Source: Bursaphelenchus xylophilus (Eukaryota; Nematoda; Chromadorea; Rhabditida; Aphelenchoididae). From it: a stretch of 64,000 nucleotides of DNA. Location: the NCBI GenBank assembly GCA_904066235.2, contig CAJFCV020000005.1, positions 3,777,501-3,841,500 of the forward strand. Reading direction: 5' to 3'. Below are positions 47,047-59,994 of this stretch, piece by piece. The notes under the pieces were generated by a model, which was not told where the DNA came from, ran no database searches, and saw only the letters and a list, made by a program, of their open reading frames with translations. Made by a program: the position numbers and the translations under genes. The number at the start of each line of letters is the position of its first letter. Positions within the stretch are counted from its first letter, which is position 1.

Positions 47047-48441
47047 TGTAGAAAGCATGTGAAAAACTTAAAAATAAAAGTATATCACATAGTATATGTT
47101 TAATATATTACAATGATCATAACAATAATTAATATTGTCATATTTGCAATTATTATATGGTATAATATATATATTAGTGAAATATGTGCGTTGAAATGTT
47201 GGCCTGTAAGGCGGATGATATTTATATTCGAAATCCATGAGTAGCGCAATAAAAATATGTATATAGATGAACTCGAAAACTGTAAATCATAATAACGCGT
47301 GATAACAATATCCTAAAGGGATATCTAATAAAACAGAAAATTATTGGGCTTAAAATAAAGGGATAATACTACGGTAAGACTAAGCCAATCAGCCCTTCTC
47401 TTTACGGACGGGTACATTCTGTTCCTCCACAAGCTCCTATCTCCCAAGTCAACGAACAGACTCATATCACCTACGACCCTTCCGAATCAGGGCGTATCAA
47501 TGATGTATCATAATTCACACCACCTTTCTTATTAACTAAAAAAATGAACTGAGTCAATGCTCCAGCTAAGCGAAGCAAACAATTCTCTGCGTCAAACAGA
47601 AAAAATCAAAATTATAATATTGCGCAAGTGACAGAAAAAAGTAGCGTACTTTGAATTTTTCTGCGTGATTACATATGTTTGATTAGAAATCAACTCATTG
47701 CGCAATAAAATTTGACCTTTCATTGATAAAAAAACACAACATTTCCTTTCTTGCATAATTCAAAAAGTTACATTTAAATTCCCAAAGTAAAAATCTATAA
47801 TTTCCTCCATACCAATATTTATTATTAGCAAAGGACAAAAGGAACTTCAATAGACGACATGATATTTTTTTGTTTGAAAAGACATACGTTGTAAAGACCA
47901 ATTTACCCATGTAATCCTTGGTTCAAATAAACGGGAGTAAAGACTTCACCGACAATCTTAAAAGGCAACCAGTCTGTGATATAACTGTAGAATAACAGGG
48001 GGCAAACATTAACCCAAATAAAAAAAGGTACCTAATATTTCCACAAGAAGATAAGACCATTTCATAGGGACAACCATAAAGGATGAGAATTCAAAAAAAT
48101 CTAACATTCGACCAGACTAAGGCAGGCTTCTGAATCAAAAATAACTTATAGCCAAAGGATTACTGTAATTTTCCAAAAATAAATTTTTTCCTAAACTTGC
48201 GGAAAATCAAAACAAATTATTTTTGAGTGAAAATTACTGTAGTTTCAAAATTGTACAGACATTTTACTGTTTAGTACTTTAGCTACAACAACTTAGTCAT
48301 TAAAAAAAATAGCCATCAGACCAAAACTATCCTAAAAATTCAAAATTTGACATTAACAAGAAATCCATCAGGATATCATCACTTTCACAGGACTAAACAA
48401 AAATTAAAAACTACTTCTATCCCTCCATCATCGCTCTGAAT
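47047..48441. other. AT-rich intergenic stretch, no gene seen
   Basis: No supported frame and no clear repeat. It lies downstream of the NAA35 stop codon and includes its 3' UTR; no unambiguous AATAAA was chosen. Confidence 0.5.
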
Positions 48442-51400
48442 CTATCTTTTTCCTTTCTTCTTTTTCTTTTCGCCTTCAATTTGGACTGATCGTAGTTCTT
48501 CCGTCGCTTTTTCCACGTTATTCTCCTCATTTTTGCCTTCTTCAGCTGAAATTGGGCTGGCGAGTCTTGGAGGTCTAGTCTCGGGTGCTCCAGGGGTTTC
48601 AATCTCGAATATCATGATCGAATCAATGTTCGGGAAGGTAAATTTGAAAGCGTTTTTCTGAAAAAAAAATCTCACTTGCAAAATTTTTAATTTTATCAAA
48701 AACAAATTTTCGAAAAAAACGTACCTCAAAATGCTGCAATTGACTCATTTCTTTCAGGAACCTGTCGATACTTGCCAATTCTCTCGCATAAGTTTTGTGC
48801 CCGTCAATATGAGTGTACAATTCTTTGGCTCTGAGGAATTGAATGTTGGCATATGTGCAGAGTTCGGGGGTGGAAATGCACGGGGGCTTCCCTTGGAGGT
48901 AGTCTTGGCTCCTAAAATACGAAAATTAGAGCGATCAATTTAGTTTTGGGAACTGAACAGTCTAACAGACCTAAAAAATAATAATTTTTGGGACACTTCT
49001 CGACAAATCAAAGAATTATCGTCAAATGTCTTACTACAAGATTTTCTAAGACTAGAGCCGTTAATAGAAGCCAACTTAACCACCGAAACCTGTCAAAACC
49101 CCCAAAAAAGTCAAAAAAATTCACCAAGACCACTCTAAAGCCTAGTATAATATCCTATAAATCCCTCTTAAATTCAATTCCCAACCAACCTTCACTTACA
49201 TAAAGTTCAAGAAAGACTTGAAATCGCTGTAGGACGGGTTGAACTGCCAGACCTCGCATTCTTCTCGGACTGTTTGCGGGATTGATTGCTTGCATCTATG
49301 GAGGAACAAGGTCTCTTCATTTGGCGGGGTCTGCACCAATCCTTCCTTCTTGAGGATCTGGATGAGTGCCAATACAACAAGGCACATTTGTACTTCCGCT
49401 GCGACGGTCAGTATGTTCGGGCAGATCCGTTCTTGAGCCCTCATTTCGAGAACTCTTTTTTCTTCAATGCTGCGGGCAAAGGAGTCTGTTACGGCTGAAA
49501 ACAAAACCGTAGTATCCAAATACGATATCCAAATTATTGAAAGTAAAATTTCCCATTATTTCTATAAAAGTTGGGTCCCACCACGAAATCCTTCAAAATT
49601 GCAAAATCAACCAAAACCAGTGAATTCTTACGTAATTTAGTGTACGTATCAAATCCACACATCTGCCGTTTGATCAGCGTCCCAAATCGCCTTAGGACAC
49701 ACAGATAAAGGAACATGACCATATCCAATTCGGCCATTGGAATGATTTCCAAATGCAATGTTTGTTGAAAATGTGTCCTGGTCAACATGAACGTGTGATA
49801 TTGGATGTAGCTGCTGATGAGAGGCGGACATCCGGTGAATCTTTGAGGGAGGGGGCGTTGTTCTCCCGTTTTCTTCACTAAATCAATGTGATCTTCGAAG
49901 GCCTTGCGATTATACGACATCATCGAGCGTTCCATGCATGCTTCGAGCTTCTGAGCCTACAAAAAAACACATCTAAAAACATTTTACACATCCGAAAATA
50001 TACTTTTTGGCAGAGAGGAACACTTGACCCAATCTGTTCCAAAAAAGTGTCAAGTCTTTCTCTCATACCAAAATGGGGTGAAATGTCTTGAAAATCGCTC
50101 AAAATAATTTTCTAAACCCGTTAACGCACCTTGGGGAGATAACTGGCATACAATCCAGCCAAGTTTGTGCACATTCTGAGCCTGAAATGGAACATCGAAT
50201 GGACCAGGTATTGAAGATGATGAGAGTGGACTCGGCTCAAGTCATATATCAGCTGTTTCATCGTGCTGAGGTAACTGAATCGTCGCAGTTCCATTAATCG
50301 ATGCATTCGATCTTCTTCACTTATCCCTTCAGCAGTTGGGCACATGTCAGCCAACTGTTCCGGGTCCAAAATGGGCCAATCCGGTTCGTCGAGGTTGAAA
50401 TATGGCAAGGGGTCGGAGGCCATTGAGATCGTGAATGGGAGAGTTCTGAAAAATACTTATAAATATAAGTATTAAATAAATCAATAACTTCCTTGACACT
50501 TCGCAACATACAAAAAACTCTGTCAAAACCCCCCAAACATCATCCCAAACAAAAATCTTACGTCAGCTGTTTCATTTTGTAGGTAGTTGAGAAGTCGTCG
50601 ATTCCATTTTCCGTGAGATCCTCGAGGTTGTAATAGTACAGTATCTTCAACTTGCTGGTCAAAACAGTCAGCTCCAAGAAGCTGCGAATCACAACATGGA
50701 GCTTTTGGAACCTATAAAACGTCGCAAAGATGTCATCAAGAGCCCATGGGAGGCAGACAATCGACTGGATTCCATCGTACAATTCTTGGAGGAAATGGCC
50801 AAAGAAATAGATGGCGCGATGCCTCGAAACTATTTTCACTTCATGCGGGAAGTTGTTGGGGAGGTAGTGGAACTTGAGGTCTGGGATTATAGTGGGCAAC
50901 CAGGCAAAATCGCCTAAAAATTTAGTCATAAATTGATATTTTTTCAACAAATCGTCTAAAATAATATAAATTCTCCATTTTTCGACATTTCACCAAGTTT
51001 AGGTCACAAAATAAAACTTCAAATAAACCCACCGTCCGGATTGGAGTCAAAAAAGCCACTGGCGATCTCATTGAACAGGGTCCTCTCCTTCGAACCCTTG
51101 CCCGAAACCCGGACTGCTTCAATATTTTCATAATCGAATCCTTGCGGTGGTGCGCGCCCAAAATCACAGGATTCGAGGGCCAAACAGACATACGAATAGG
51201 CCGTTAGGAAATTCTTGGACATTGATCGTATATCGGGGCTCTCCTGGTCCACCGGGTCCAATTTTTTCTTTTTCGGCTTCTTCTGTTGTTTTTTGGCCTT
51301 TTTCGATTTTTGGACCGGTTCTGCCGGCTCCTCTGGCTCTGGCGCCCGCGTCAAGAGGGGAAATGCGCAAGAGATGGCTTGAATGAGAAACTTGAAGAAC

Positions 51401-52638
51401 AGTAAACGAACAGCGACGGCTTCTTTGTAGGTTCGGAGAGCTGGGCGATCCTCTTTTAGGCTGCCGTCTTGGTTGACAAACATGGTCTAAAAATCGAAAT
51501 AAAAACTTCAAAAAAGTCACCTGATTAAAGGCATTTTCCGAATTGTTGATCTCAATTGCCTTGTAAAGGGAGCCGATAACATCTCGATAATTCGGAGCGT
51601 TGAATCTGTGGGTCGTCTTTCGATTCATAGCGTCCTAAAATGCATCAACAACATAAAAAATTGAAAAAAAACATATTCCAATGCAAAATCTGCATAAAGT
51701 TCCCAACCAACCTCCTCGCAAAGGGTCTCAGCACTCTCTACCAAGTTTATAAACATCGATACAATCCAATTGCAGGCATAAAAAATCGCACGCAGAATTG
51801 GATCATTATCAGCGCATTCCGGATGTAAAGCGAGGATATTCGTGAAGACAGTGGTGTCCAGACTCTCCACATTAATCATCCATGAAGCTATCAGAGCCAG
51901 CTGAGCATCACACATTGTTATGTGATCGATTTCGGACCATTTGTAGGATTGGATGAACTGAAAGTGGGATATCGATCATGAATCACATAAAGAGGTGTGA
52001 AATATACATCGGAGAGTGTAAATCACCTTTGCTTTCTCGGACGTCATGATAAAAGGCACTCTCTTTTCCATCCCAGAATCCATTTTTGGCTCCATCAGCT
52101 CGGCGGCATTCATGGCTTGAAAAAGATCAAAGTTCTCACCAAAAACAAGTTCGTTGTGCTTCAACGCTGAAATTTTCAGTGTAAAATGAAGCAGAAGAAT
52201 ATAGAAAGTCTTGGACAAACATAAAATTTTTTTTTTTTTCACATTTACATATGCGACAAAAATTTCTTTAGATTACTCTTGACATCAGAAGGAGATTTCC
52301 TAAAAGTTGAAAAAATACAAAGAAAGATCAAACTTACACCGGCACGCCTTAAACAACAAGTCAGTCACATCACTCTGAACGATGATTTTAAGATCATCCG
52401 GGCGAAGCCGCTCTCCAAAGTCGTGTGCAACTGAAACTCTTGGCCATTTCGATAAATCCCTCAGAATTGGATTATCCTCCTTCACTGCTTCGAGTAACGC
52501 GAACTGCTCTTGCAACGGCTGCCAATTGTGGTCCAGAACTCGATCCCGTGGCGTTTTCTTACAGGGATGTGCGAATTTGTCGTAATCGTCCGGAAAGAGG
52601 GGTTTCAAATGCTCTCGAGTCAATAACTTTCTGGCCAT
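48442..52638 (-). CDS. NAA35: NAA35 (Mak10), auxiliary subunit of the NatC N-terminal acetyltransferase
   Basis: Scaffold subunit that anchors NatC, the cytosolic complex acetylating N-terminal Met followed by bulky hydrophobic residues, to ribosomes. Eleven exons on the minus strand: 52338-52638, 52027-52166, 51712-51957, 51521-51634, 51033-51486, 50562-50913, 50130-50445, 49632-49956, 49200-49494, 48725-48911, 48442-48657. All phases agree, 981 residues. The family signature is near residues 116-133: FQAMNAAELMEPKMDSGM, matching the conserved MDPKMDAGM block. A lysine-rich stretch (KKAKKQQKKPKKKK) lies in exon 5, as in homologues, and the C terminus is again Lys-rich. From memory the human protein is about 725 residues, so this one is longer. 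One intron (49957-50129) carries a facing pair of ACTTGAC motifs. Confidence 0.9.
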
Positions 52639-53265
52639 GGCGGAGGACAGAAAAGACGGTGGATCTCAGCCGTTTGTCCAGGATTTAACTAAAAAAGACA
52701 GCCGGTGGTTGACATTGGGGGTTTCGTTTTAGCAAAAACAAGCATGTCCCGCAAATATTTACAACAATAAATCGTTTATATTTACTTTACACATAATAAA
52801 AAAAGATTTGTTATAAAAATGTAAAATACGGAAGAAAAAAATGATACAATTACATGGAATTCATAGCCATACATTCCTTAGGAATTTAAAACTCTTAATG
52901 GCTCAAAAAACAGCGTTACAACAAACAGCAAAACATCAAAAAGAACTTCGACATCAAAAGACCAATCTAAAACAAGGTAATGATGGGTCCGAAGAAAACT
53001 GGTGCTAAAAATAGAAGAAACTAATTGAATTCGACAAGAACTTGCTTCATTTCAAAAATTTCAGGTAAGAAAAAATATTTTCTACGAAATTAATCGCCAT
53101 TATTGACTTTTCCGACGAAGTGTCACAAGAATTATCGGTTTTTTATAAATGGTTCCGGAAGGCCGAAAATTAGTGGAAACCTTAATTTACTGGTAAAGTA
53201 CGCCATAATCAGGTACAATTCACTTTATTTTAGCAAAATTCTAACTCGTTTTCATATAAATTATA
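52639..53265. promoter_or_regulatory. NAA35 upstream region and glucosylceramidase 1 3' region
   Basis: A 627-base gap between two genes on the same strand. No gene inside. The spacing is too wide for a classical nematode operon. Confidence 0.4.
53224..53229 (-). terminator. Polyadenylation signal, glucosylceramidase copy 1
   Basis: AATAAA on the minus strand, 37 bases after the stop codon at 53266. Confidence 0.6.
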
Positions 53266-55444
53266 TTAACTATTGTTGAAGATGATGGTCTTGATGCTTT
53301 TCGGTCCTAAAGTGAGTTTTACACCATTCTGAGAGTTCTTCTTTTTCAATACCACATCATAGCTCTTTCCCGGCGACCGGTTATGCGCCACGACCACTAA
53401 TCTCGTTCCATTTACGATGAATCCGACCGCCTCGAAAGCATTCTCATCAACGCTTTGAGTCATTTGAATTCGATACGATTCCGGCGGGATAAACTTGCTA
53501 AAATGTCCCATTATGTAGTACATGGGTTGTTTGTAGAAGACCTTCTTCTCGGCATCCACAATAATCGGAGCATCGACAAAGTTTCCGACCCAATTGGGGC
53601 CGCCTTGCTCATCCAAGAAGATGTTCCAATCCGTCCAGCCGGTCACGAAATGCAACAGATTTTGGATGATGTCGTGGGCGTAGAAGTTGGCATGGCTCCA
53701 GCTACCGAGAAGCGGGATGTGACCATCGACTTGGTAGGCGTTACAGGCCTGAAATGTTAGAGAGGTTAGATGGGGAAGGTGAACAAGTTTGGAACATAAT
53801 TTCTCGAAGTGCGATGCTCAAATTCTCTTTGAATTTGTCATGCATAGTTCTCCTTGGACCTTCATCAATTTCTTAAGATTCTAGCTCTTTGCTTCCTGTA
53901 GCAGCCGAGTTATTCGAAATTCCTGTAGACCTGTGACAGATCAGACGGTCAGAGAACAATCCCAAGTTCCCTCCACTTACCTCTGTTGCCAATATGAACT
54001 TGTCAGGTCTCAGTTTATGGGTTAATCTTAATGGATCAAAGTCTGATTGCGAATACCAATGAACGGCCAGTCCATCGACTTCATGTTCCACATGAGCAGC
54101 TTTGTCATAGATCTGAAAAAAATTTAATTCAAAAAATTTGCAAACCGGGTAAATAAAAATTCAAAAAATGCAAATTTTGATAGGCTTTCATTCTGATCGC
54201 TTACAGCTTTCGCAGCGTCAAAGATCGAGTCCCGTTGATGATCATGAGCCATGATTTTCAAATTGGCCGTCGCGTTATTTCTGTTGAACATTGGGCGGAG
54301 TCTTTTGTTTACAAAGTCACTAAATAAATGATGATTAGATTTTCAGGTAAAATACGATAACTTTCTGGACTCGTTCAATATCTTACCGTTGATCTTCCGA
54401 GGACAAGTACATATTCTGGAAAGGATAATTGGGATCGGTGGCAAAGCCCGGCTCGTTTTGGACGGTCATTCCCCAAAATTTGATGCCCTCCGAAAAATAG
54501 TGCTCAAAGAATCTGAAAAAATATGATTTTATAAGTCTTTAATGCTCGAAAAATGGTATTAACATCATTTTCAACACCTACTTGATCAAATACTTGGCAT
54601 AAGCAAGGTAGTAAACCCCATTCAAGTCTCCTTTCAGCCGTCCACCTCCCTTCATTCGGCCACTTTGTTTCATCCAACCTGGAGCCGACCAGGGCGATGC
54701 AAAAAGTTGCAAATCTGGGTTGAGTTTGAGAATTTGCTTTAGAATATCGGGCTGCAAAAAAGGGGCTTGTAAAATTACAATTTTCACAAAAAAAAAAATT
54801 TTTTTGCAAACCTCACCTTTGAATCCTGTGAAGTATTGAAATGCCGTTGCTGATAGTCCTCCTCAACCTCCGAATAAGACCATTCAGATTCGGAGAAGTC
54901 GCAGCTGCCAATTGGGACTCGTCCCAGGCTATAGCCAATGCCTAAAAAACAGATTCAACTCAAAGTTTTAGCAAGATTTGTACTTACTGTCATTTCCATA
55001 ATATTGTTCCAGCAAGTTCAGTCCAAGAACCCCGGCTTTTGCGTATACCGACGCAACAGCATCCGTTATAGCGCCGCCGAATCCGATGATTTTTTGAAGC
55101 CGTTCGGAACTGGGGTCCAATTCGAGGACGACGGTTGTGTTTTTCACATCTAAAACGAGAGTTCAGGACCTTAAATAATTAAGAGAGTCTCAATAATGAA
55201 GTTAGTACTCACCATGCACATTTTCAAAGTTTAACACGGTCCTTGTAAGGCGATCACCCTCGGCCGAGGTGGTGTAAACTACCGCTTTGTTAAGCGCAAC
55301 CTCTCCTAATGGCTCTACCGTATCGCAGCTCAAATTGTCGCAAACGCAAGCAAAGGAGTCTTGGTCAAACAATGCCTTCTTGCAAGGCGTGGAATGAACT
55401 GTGTAAAGCGATACGAAGAGGATAAGGCGGTTGAGGGAGGACAT
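53266..55444 (-). CDS. Glucosylceramidase (GH30), tandem copy 1
   Basis: Lysosomal or secreted beta-glucosidase that splits glucosylceramide to glucose and ceramide. Eight exons on the minus strand: 55213-55444, 54988-55149, 54817-54941, 54582-54751, 54387-54512, 54205-54319, 53981-54112, 53266-53748; phases agree, 514 residues. It has a signal peptide and a Cys-rich N-terminal segment, then GFGGAITDA, GYSLGRVPIGSCDFS and SPWSAPGWMK. The acid/base Glu is in TVQNEP (about 250); the nucleophile Glu is the last residue of exon 7 (FILATE, about 354), so the active-site block is split by an intron. WTDWNIFLDEQGGPNW and the C-terminal beta domain (KSIKTIIF) follow. The paralogue at 56564-58956 has the same exon boundaries. 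Both catalytic residues are present, so activity is expected. Confidence 0.95.
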
Positions 55445-56563
55445 CCCTGAAATGATGACAATTTAATGGAATAAACATATGTAGGTCATTAAACAAATAT
55501 GGCTTGTAAAGCACAAACAGTTTTGATGATTCAAATTTATATCCCGGAAAAGTCCACAGTCCGAACTCTAGTCCAGCTATTTTACTCCCAAATAATCACT
55601 ATTCAATCTGAAAAAATTACTGCAAATAACTTCAAAATGTCATCGTGAAAATTGTGGAATAAAAACAATGGAAATACCGCGTTTATAAAGAGCAATGTAA
55701 AGGGTAATCGCCCTCATTAATCGCAATAAAGTGCCCTCACATTGAACCACGTGCTTTTTTCAAAGTTCATTTTGAATATTGATCCGAAACAAGGATGTAT
55801 AAACAATCCGTATGTAAGTACTAATTTGGCAGTTTATTTGTGTATTTTAGGAGCGGATCGAATTTCCAAAAAAGCACAGAGCTTTGTAGCCCACACAGGG
55901 TTTTGTGAGGCAGTGGGATAAAGGAGGTTTGAAGGAAAATAAAATTAGCGAAGACACAGTATAGATTATATATTTCTTTTGCCACAACGCGTTGCAACGG
56001 TAGATAAACTTTATAATGGGAGTGCGCAGTGTCTAACAATTTTATTTTCTTCAAAATACGGGCCAATGTAAAGTGGAATTTCTGTGCAAAGAAGCTACAA
56101 ACAACCCAAGTTGCAGAGGTCCAGAAAGCCAATTTCAGGCCAGAATGAATTGAAGTTAGCAAAAGATTTCAGCAGCGACTGAAATAAGAGTCTCGCAAAG
56201 GCCATGTAAGATTCCAATCTTTTGTCTCTGCATAGCTAAACACTAAATACTGAAAGAAGATTTTTAAATCCCTTAAAAGATATTAAAGCCCTTGATTGGC
56301 CCTTGCACAGCGACTTTCGCCATTGACCGTTTTGATAGCCAGCACTGTCGCTGCAACGTTATATAAAAGATCCTAGTCAGCCGAGAGCTCTTTATGTTCT
56401 TTGGCATTTCATTATAAAGCCCTTTATTTTTTATTTTTTGAATAGCCAACGTTGCAAAAGACAAAAACCTTTTTTCCCATGAAACCTCCATGAGAACCAA
56501 CTGCGATGACTTTATTCAACTTTTATTGTACTCATAACTCATCAAAAATTCTACTTTCCGTTT
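55445..56563. other. Spacer between the two glucosylceramidase genes
   Basis: No gene seen. It should hold the promoter of copy 1 and the 3' end of copy 2. Confidence 0.5.
56522..56527 (-). terminator. Polyadenylation signal, glucosylceramidase copy 2
   Basis: AATAAA on the minus strand, about 40 bases after the stop codon. Confidence 0.6.
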
Positions 56564-58956
56564 CTAATTATTCAAAACAATCGTCTTGATACTTTTCGGG
56601 CCCAAAGTTTCTCTCACTCCATTGGCCGAGCCCTTCTTCTTCACGATCAAATCAAAACTCTTTTCTGGCGATAAGTTGTGCGCAACCAAGACCAATTTCA
56701 GCTCCGGTGTGATGAATCCAACAGTCTCCAAATCCTTATCATCGGAATTAACTTCAATTTGAATGCGATGCGATTCAATCGGGACGAATTTGCTAAAATG
56801 CCCCAAGGCATAGAACATTGGTTGTTTGTAAAAAACGCGTAAATCTCTGTCCACAATAATCGGAGCATCCAGGAATTGCCCGACCCAATTTGGGCCGCCT
56901 TGTTCGTGAAGGAAAAGATTCCAATCCGTCCAACCGGTCACCCAATGATTCAGGTTCTGAATAATGTCGGACGCGTAGTTGGCAGCGCGTTTCCAACTGC
57001 CTAGAAGCGGAACATGACCGTCGACTTCGGCGCCGTTGCTGGCCTGTAATAAAAATTTATAATAATTGTTCACATTTTTGAAAAAATGTGAACAACTTTT
57101 TGCTTACCTTACAGACAAAAATATTATACATATTGGATCATGAGATGGCCCAATTTTGATATAACTAAGGACAAATATATACATAGAACCGTGAATTTTA
57201 TTAGAAGAAATTTTCTACAGCCCTTTAGCTCTTAATATCCTGCCTAGATACAGCGCTAGCGCCAAATTTATGAGCGTAGCACCCTTCAAGCACTGTCCTT
57301 GTGATTTGACCTCTTTTTCCCCTCACCTCCGTTGACAAAACAAATTTGTCGGGTCTCAATTTATGCACCAATTCCAAAGGTTTATAGCTTCCTCCGGAAT
57401 ACCAGTGGACCCCAAGACCATCGGCTTCGTACTGAACAGACGCATTTTTATCAAAAATCTGGAAAAAAGGTCACCTTTAACAATTGTACAATCCGTATTT
57501 TACCTCATTCGCAGCGTCAAAGATGATGTTTCTTTGGTCATCATGAGCAATGATCAACAAATCAGCAGTGACATTGCTTCGTTTAAGCATTGGCGCCAGT
57601 CTTTTGTCAATAAAATCACTGGAATTCCGGTCCATGGAAATGCATGTGATCATGTATTTTACAACCTTACCGTTGCATCGCCGAGCTCAAATACATATTC
57701 TGAAAGGGATAGTCGGGATCCACAGCAAATCCAGGCTCATTTTGGACAGTCACCGCCCAGAAATTGATGCCTTTCGTGGCGTAGTACTCAAAGAACCTGA
57801 AAGGTGTTTTTTTCGATTTTGAAAAGGGGACTTTTTAGACGTTTGCCATGATTAGATACACCTCTCAAACAAAAATCAAATGAAAAATGGGTCAATTTTT
57901 GAGTTTATGCTTGTATTGGTTATATAAAGGTCAAAACCTTGGTATGCGGGGTTTATTTTGGCTTCAAATTGCCTCTTGAAGCATTTGAAGGTTATAAAGG
58001 CTTTGCTGCACGACTCTTCGTTCTACAGAGGCTCTTTTCCTCCAGCCTACCTGGCAATATACTTAGCGTAGACCAAGTAATAAACCGAGTTGAATTTCCC
58101 ATTCAAAACACCGCCTCCCTTCATTCTGCTCGAATTTTTCATCCATCCAGGAGCAGACCAAGGCGAAGCGTAGAGCCTAAGGTCTGGCTTGAGATTCAAA
58201 ATCTCACGAATCATATCTGGCTAAAATATTCGAGTAGCTCTACAATCCTTTGTCAATTTTTACCTTGAAGTCCTTGGAAGTATTGAAATACTTCAACTCA
58301 AAGTCCTCAGGAACTTCTGAATACGACCATTCGGACTCGGAGAAGTCGCAGCTTCCAATTGGGACTCGGCAAAGATTGTAATCGAGTCCTATCAAACACT
58401 AAATATATAGCCAATAAATTCTCACCATCAGGGCCAAAATACTGCTTAAGCAAATTTAATCCCATATAGCTGGCATCTCTGTAGACGGCAGTTGCGGCGT
58501 CAGTAATGGCGCCACCAAACCCCATAATCTTCTGAAGGTATTCAGCGTTTGAATTCAGCTCAATGGTAACGCTGGAGTTGTCAGTGGTTGCTAAAAAAGC
58601 TTTTTTTAAAATACGACAAGCCACGCCGAGGAGTTCAATGGGCCTCTTAAAATTCGGTGATTGTTCTTCTACGACTTCTGATTTTGAATGTTCTCAAAAC
58701 GGAAGGTACCCTCAAACTTACATGAAATGCTTTCCAAATTCAGTAAAGTCCTCTTTAGACGATCGCCTTCAGCTGAAGTTGTATAAATTGCGGCTTCTTC
58801 TTTGGCAATGTCTCCTAATCGTTCAATTGTATCACAAAACTGGCTGTCACATTCGCAAACAAACGAGTCTTGGTCGAAATACCGCTTTCTGCAGGACTCG
58901 GAATTTACCAATGATGTTGTAGTAAGTACAAGCAAAAGCAACGATGATTTTTCCAT
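56564..58956 (-). CDS. Glucosylceramidase (GH30), tandem copy 2
   Basis: Same family and function as its neighbour. Eight exons on the minus strand: 58722-58956, 58426-58590, 58264-58388, 58051-58220, 57671-57796, 57504-57618, 57327-57458, 56564-57043; phases agree, 515 residues, with exon lengths matching copy 1 almost exactly (five of eight identical). The signal peptide is MEKSSLLLLVLTTTSLVNS. Motifs: GFGGAITDAATA, CRVPIGSCDFSESEW, ASPWSAPGWMK, acid/base Glu in TVQNEP (about 252), nucleophile Glu at the end of exon 7 (FVLSTE, about 356), WTDWNLFLHEQGGPNW. Intron 58389-58425 is only 37 bases. The 254-base intron 57797-58050 contains a pogo-like fragment. The pair arose by tandem duplication that kept all introns. 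Confidence 0.95.
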
Positions 58957-59994
58957 CTATTATAAAATTGGTTAGTCTTCAAATTAATTACTTGATCACA
59001 GCAAAATCTCGCAAAATTTTCAATACTTTATTAACTATTTATTAACTAAGTTTTCATTGTTCGATAAAATTCTATTATATTACACATGAATCATGTATGA
59101 CAATTTGATGATATTGTATGTCTGATATCTTCTAAGAAATGCACCAGGATGAATGGAATAAGATACGATGATGACTAGACAAATACTATTATTTCATGGA
59201 TATTCAAGGGATGTGAGATATCTAGGATACTTTAGTAATGGACGATGATACATTGGACAGAAAATGGATGATATATACTATAAATGAATAGAATGTTAAA
59301 AACATAGGTACTATGTAAAAAATGCTGTAGATTTCCTGTGGAACAAAATAACAACATTTTTCTATGCAAAGAATAGCCTATAAATCATAACCTTCAAAAG
59401 TTTAAAGAATGTAGCGCTATTTCTAATCGTTTATCTATAACTTTTCAACTCAAAACTAACTCATGACAAAGCCTAGGGCAAGGAAGTCCACATATTCAAG
59501 AGAAAAGCCTATCCGCAAACTGTTTTTTGGTCCAAATTTTTGTTGTACGGAGGAACAAACCGATTCAAACTTCGTTACTTCCCCCTCTGAACTTCCCGGA
59601 ATAAATCTCTCATAAAAGGGGGACCTTCACACTTTAAATCCGAGCCTGAACTTTCCCACATGGTCTTGGATAATCACTGGATGAACATATCTACTATAAG
59701 TACAGCTAACCTTGATTAAAAAGTGCGTAAACATTTGATCCGTAAGCAATGACAAGCCTATGATACTAGGGTACAAAAAACACGCTAATTTTGTTCCGGT
59801 TTTAAGTAAATGCTTGAATAAAAAGATTATTGTAGATCTATATACAACTAGTACATATTTAAAAGTAAATTGGCAAATAGGAAGATAAATCGATTGGAAT
59901 TTAGATATTGCAACCTACGGCTGACATATCAAAACTCCAAGCAAAAAAAAAATCAAAAGGGAACATGAAAAAATAGTTATACTAATTACACTAA
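58957..59994. other. Intergenic between glucosylceramidase 2 and the nuclear receptor
   Basis: AT-rich, no gene or repeat recognised. It contains the 3' end of the receptor gene and the promoter of glucosylceramidase 2. Confidence 0.5.

Noticed and set aside
48442..58956. Operon of the two glucosylceramidases and NAA35
   Set aside because: All three are on the same strand, but gaps of 627 and 1119 bases are wider than usual nematode operon spacing and there is no functional link.
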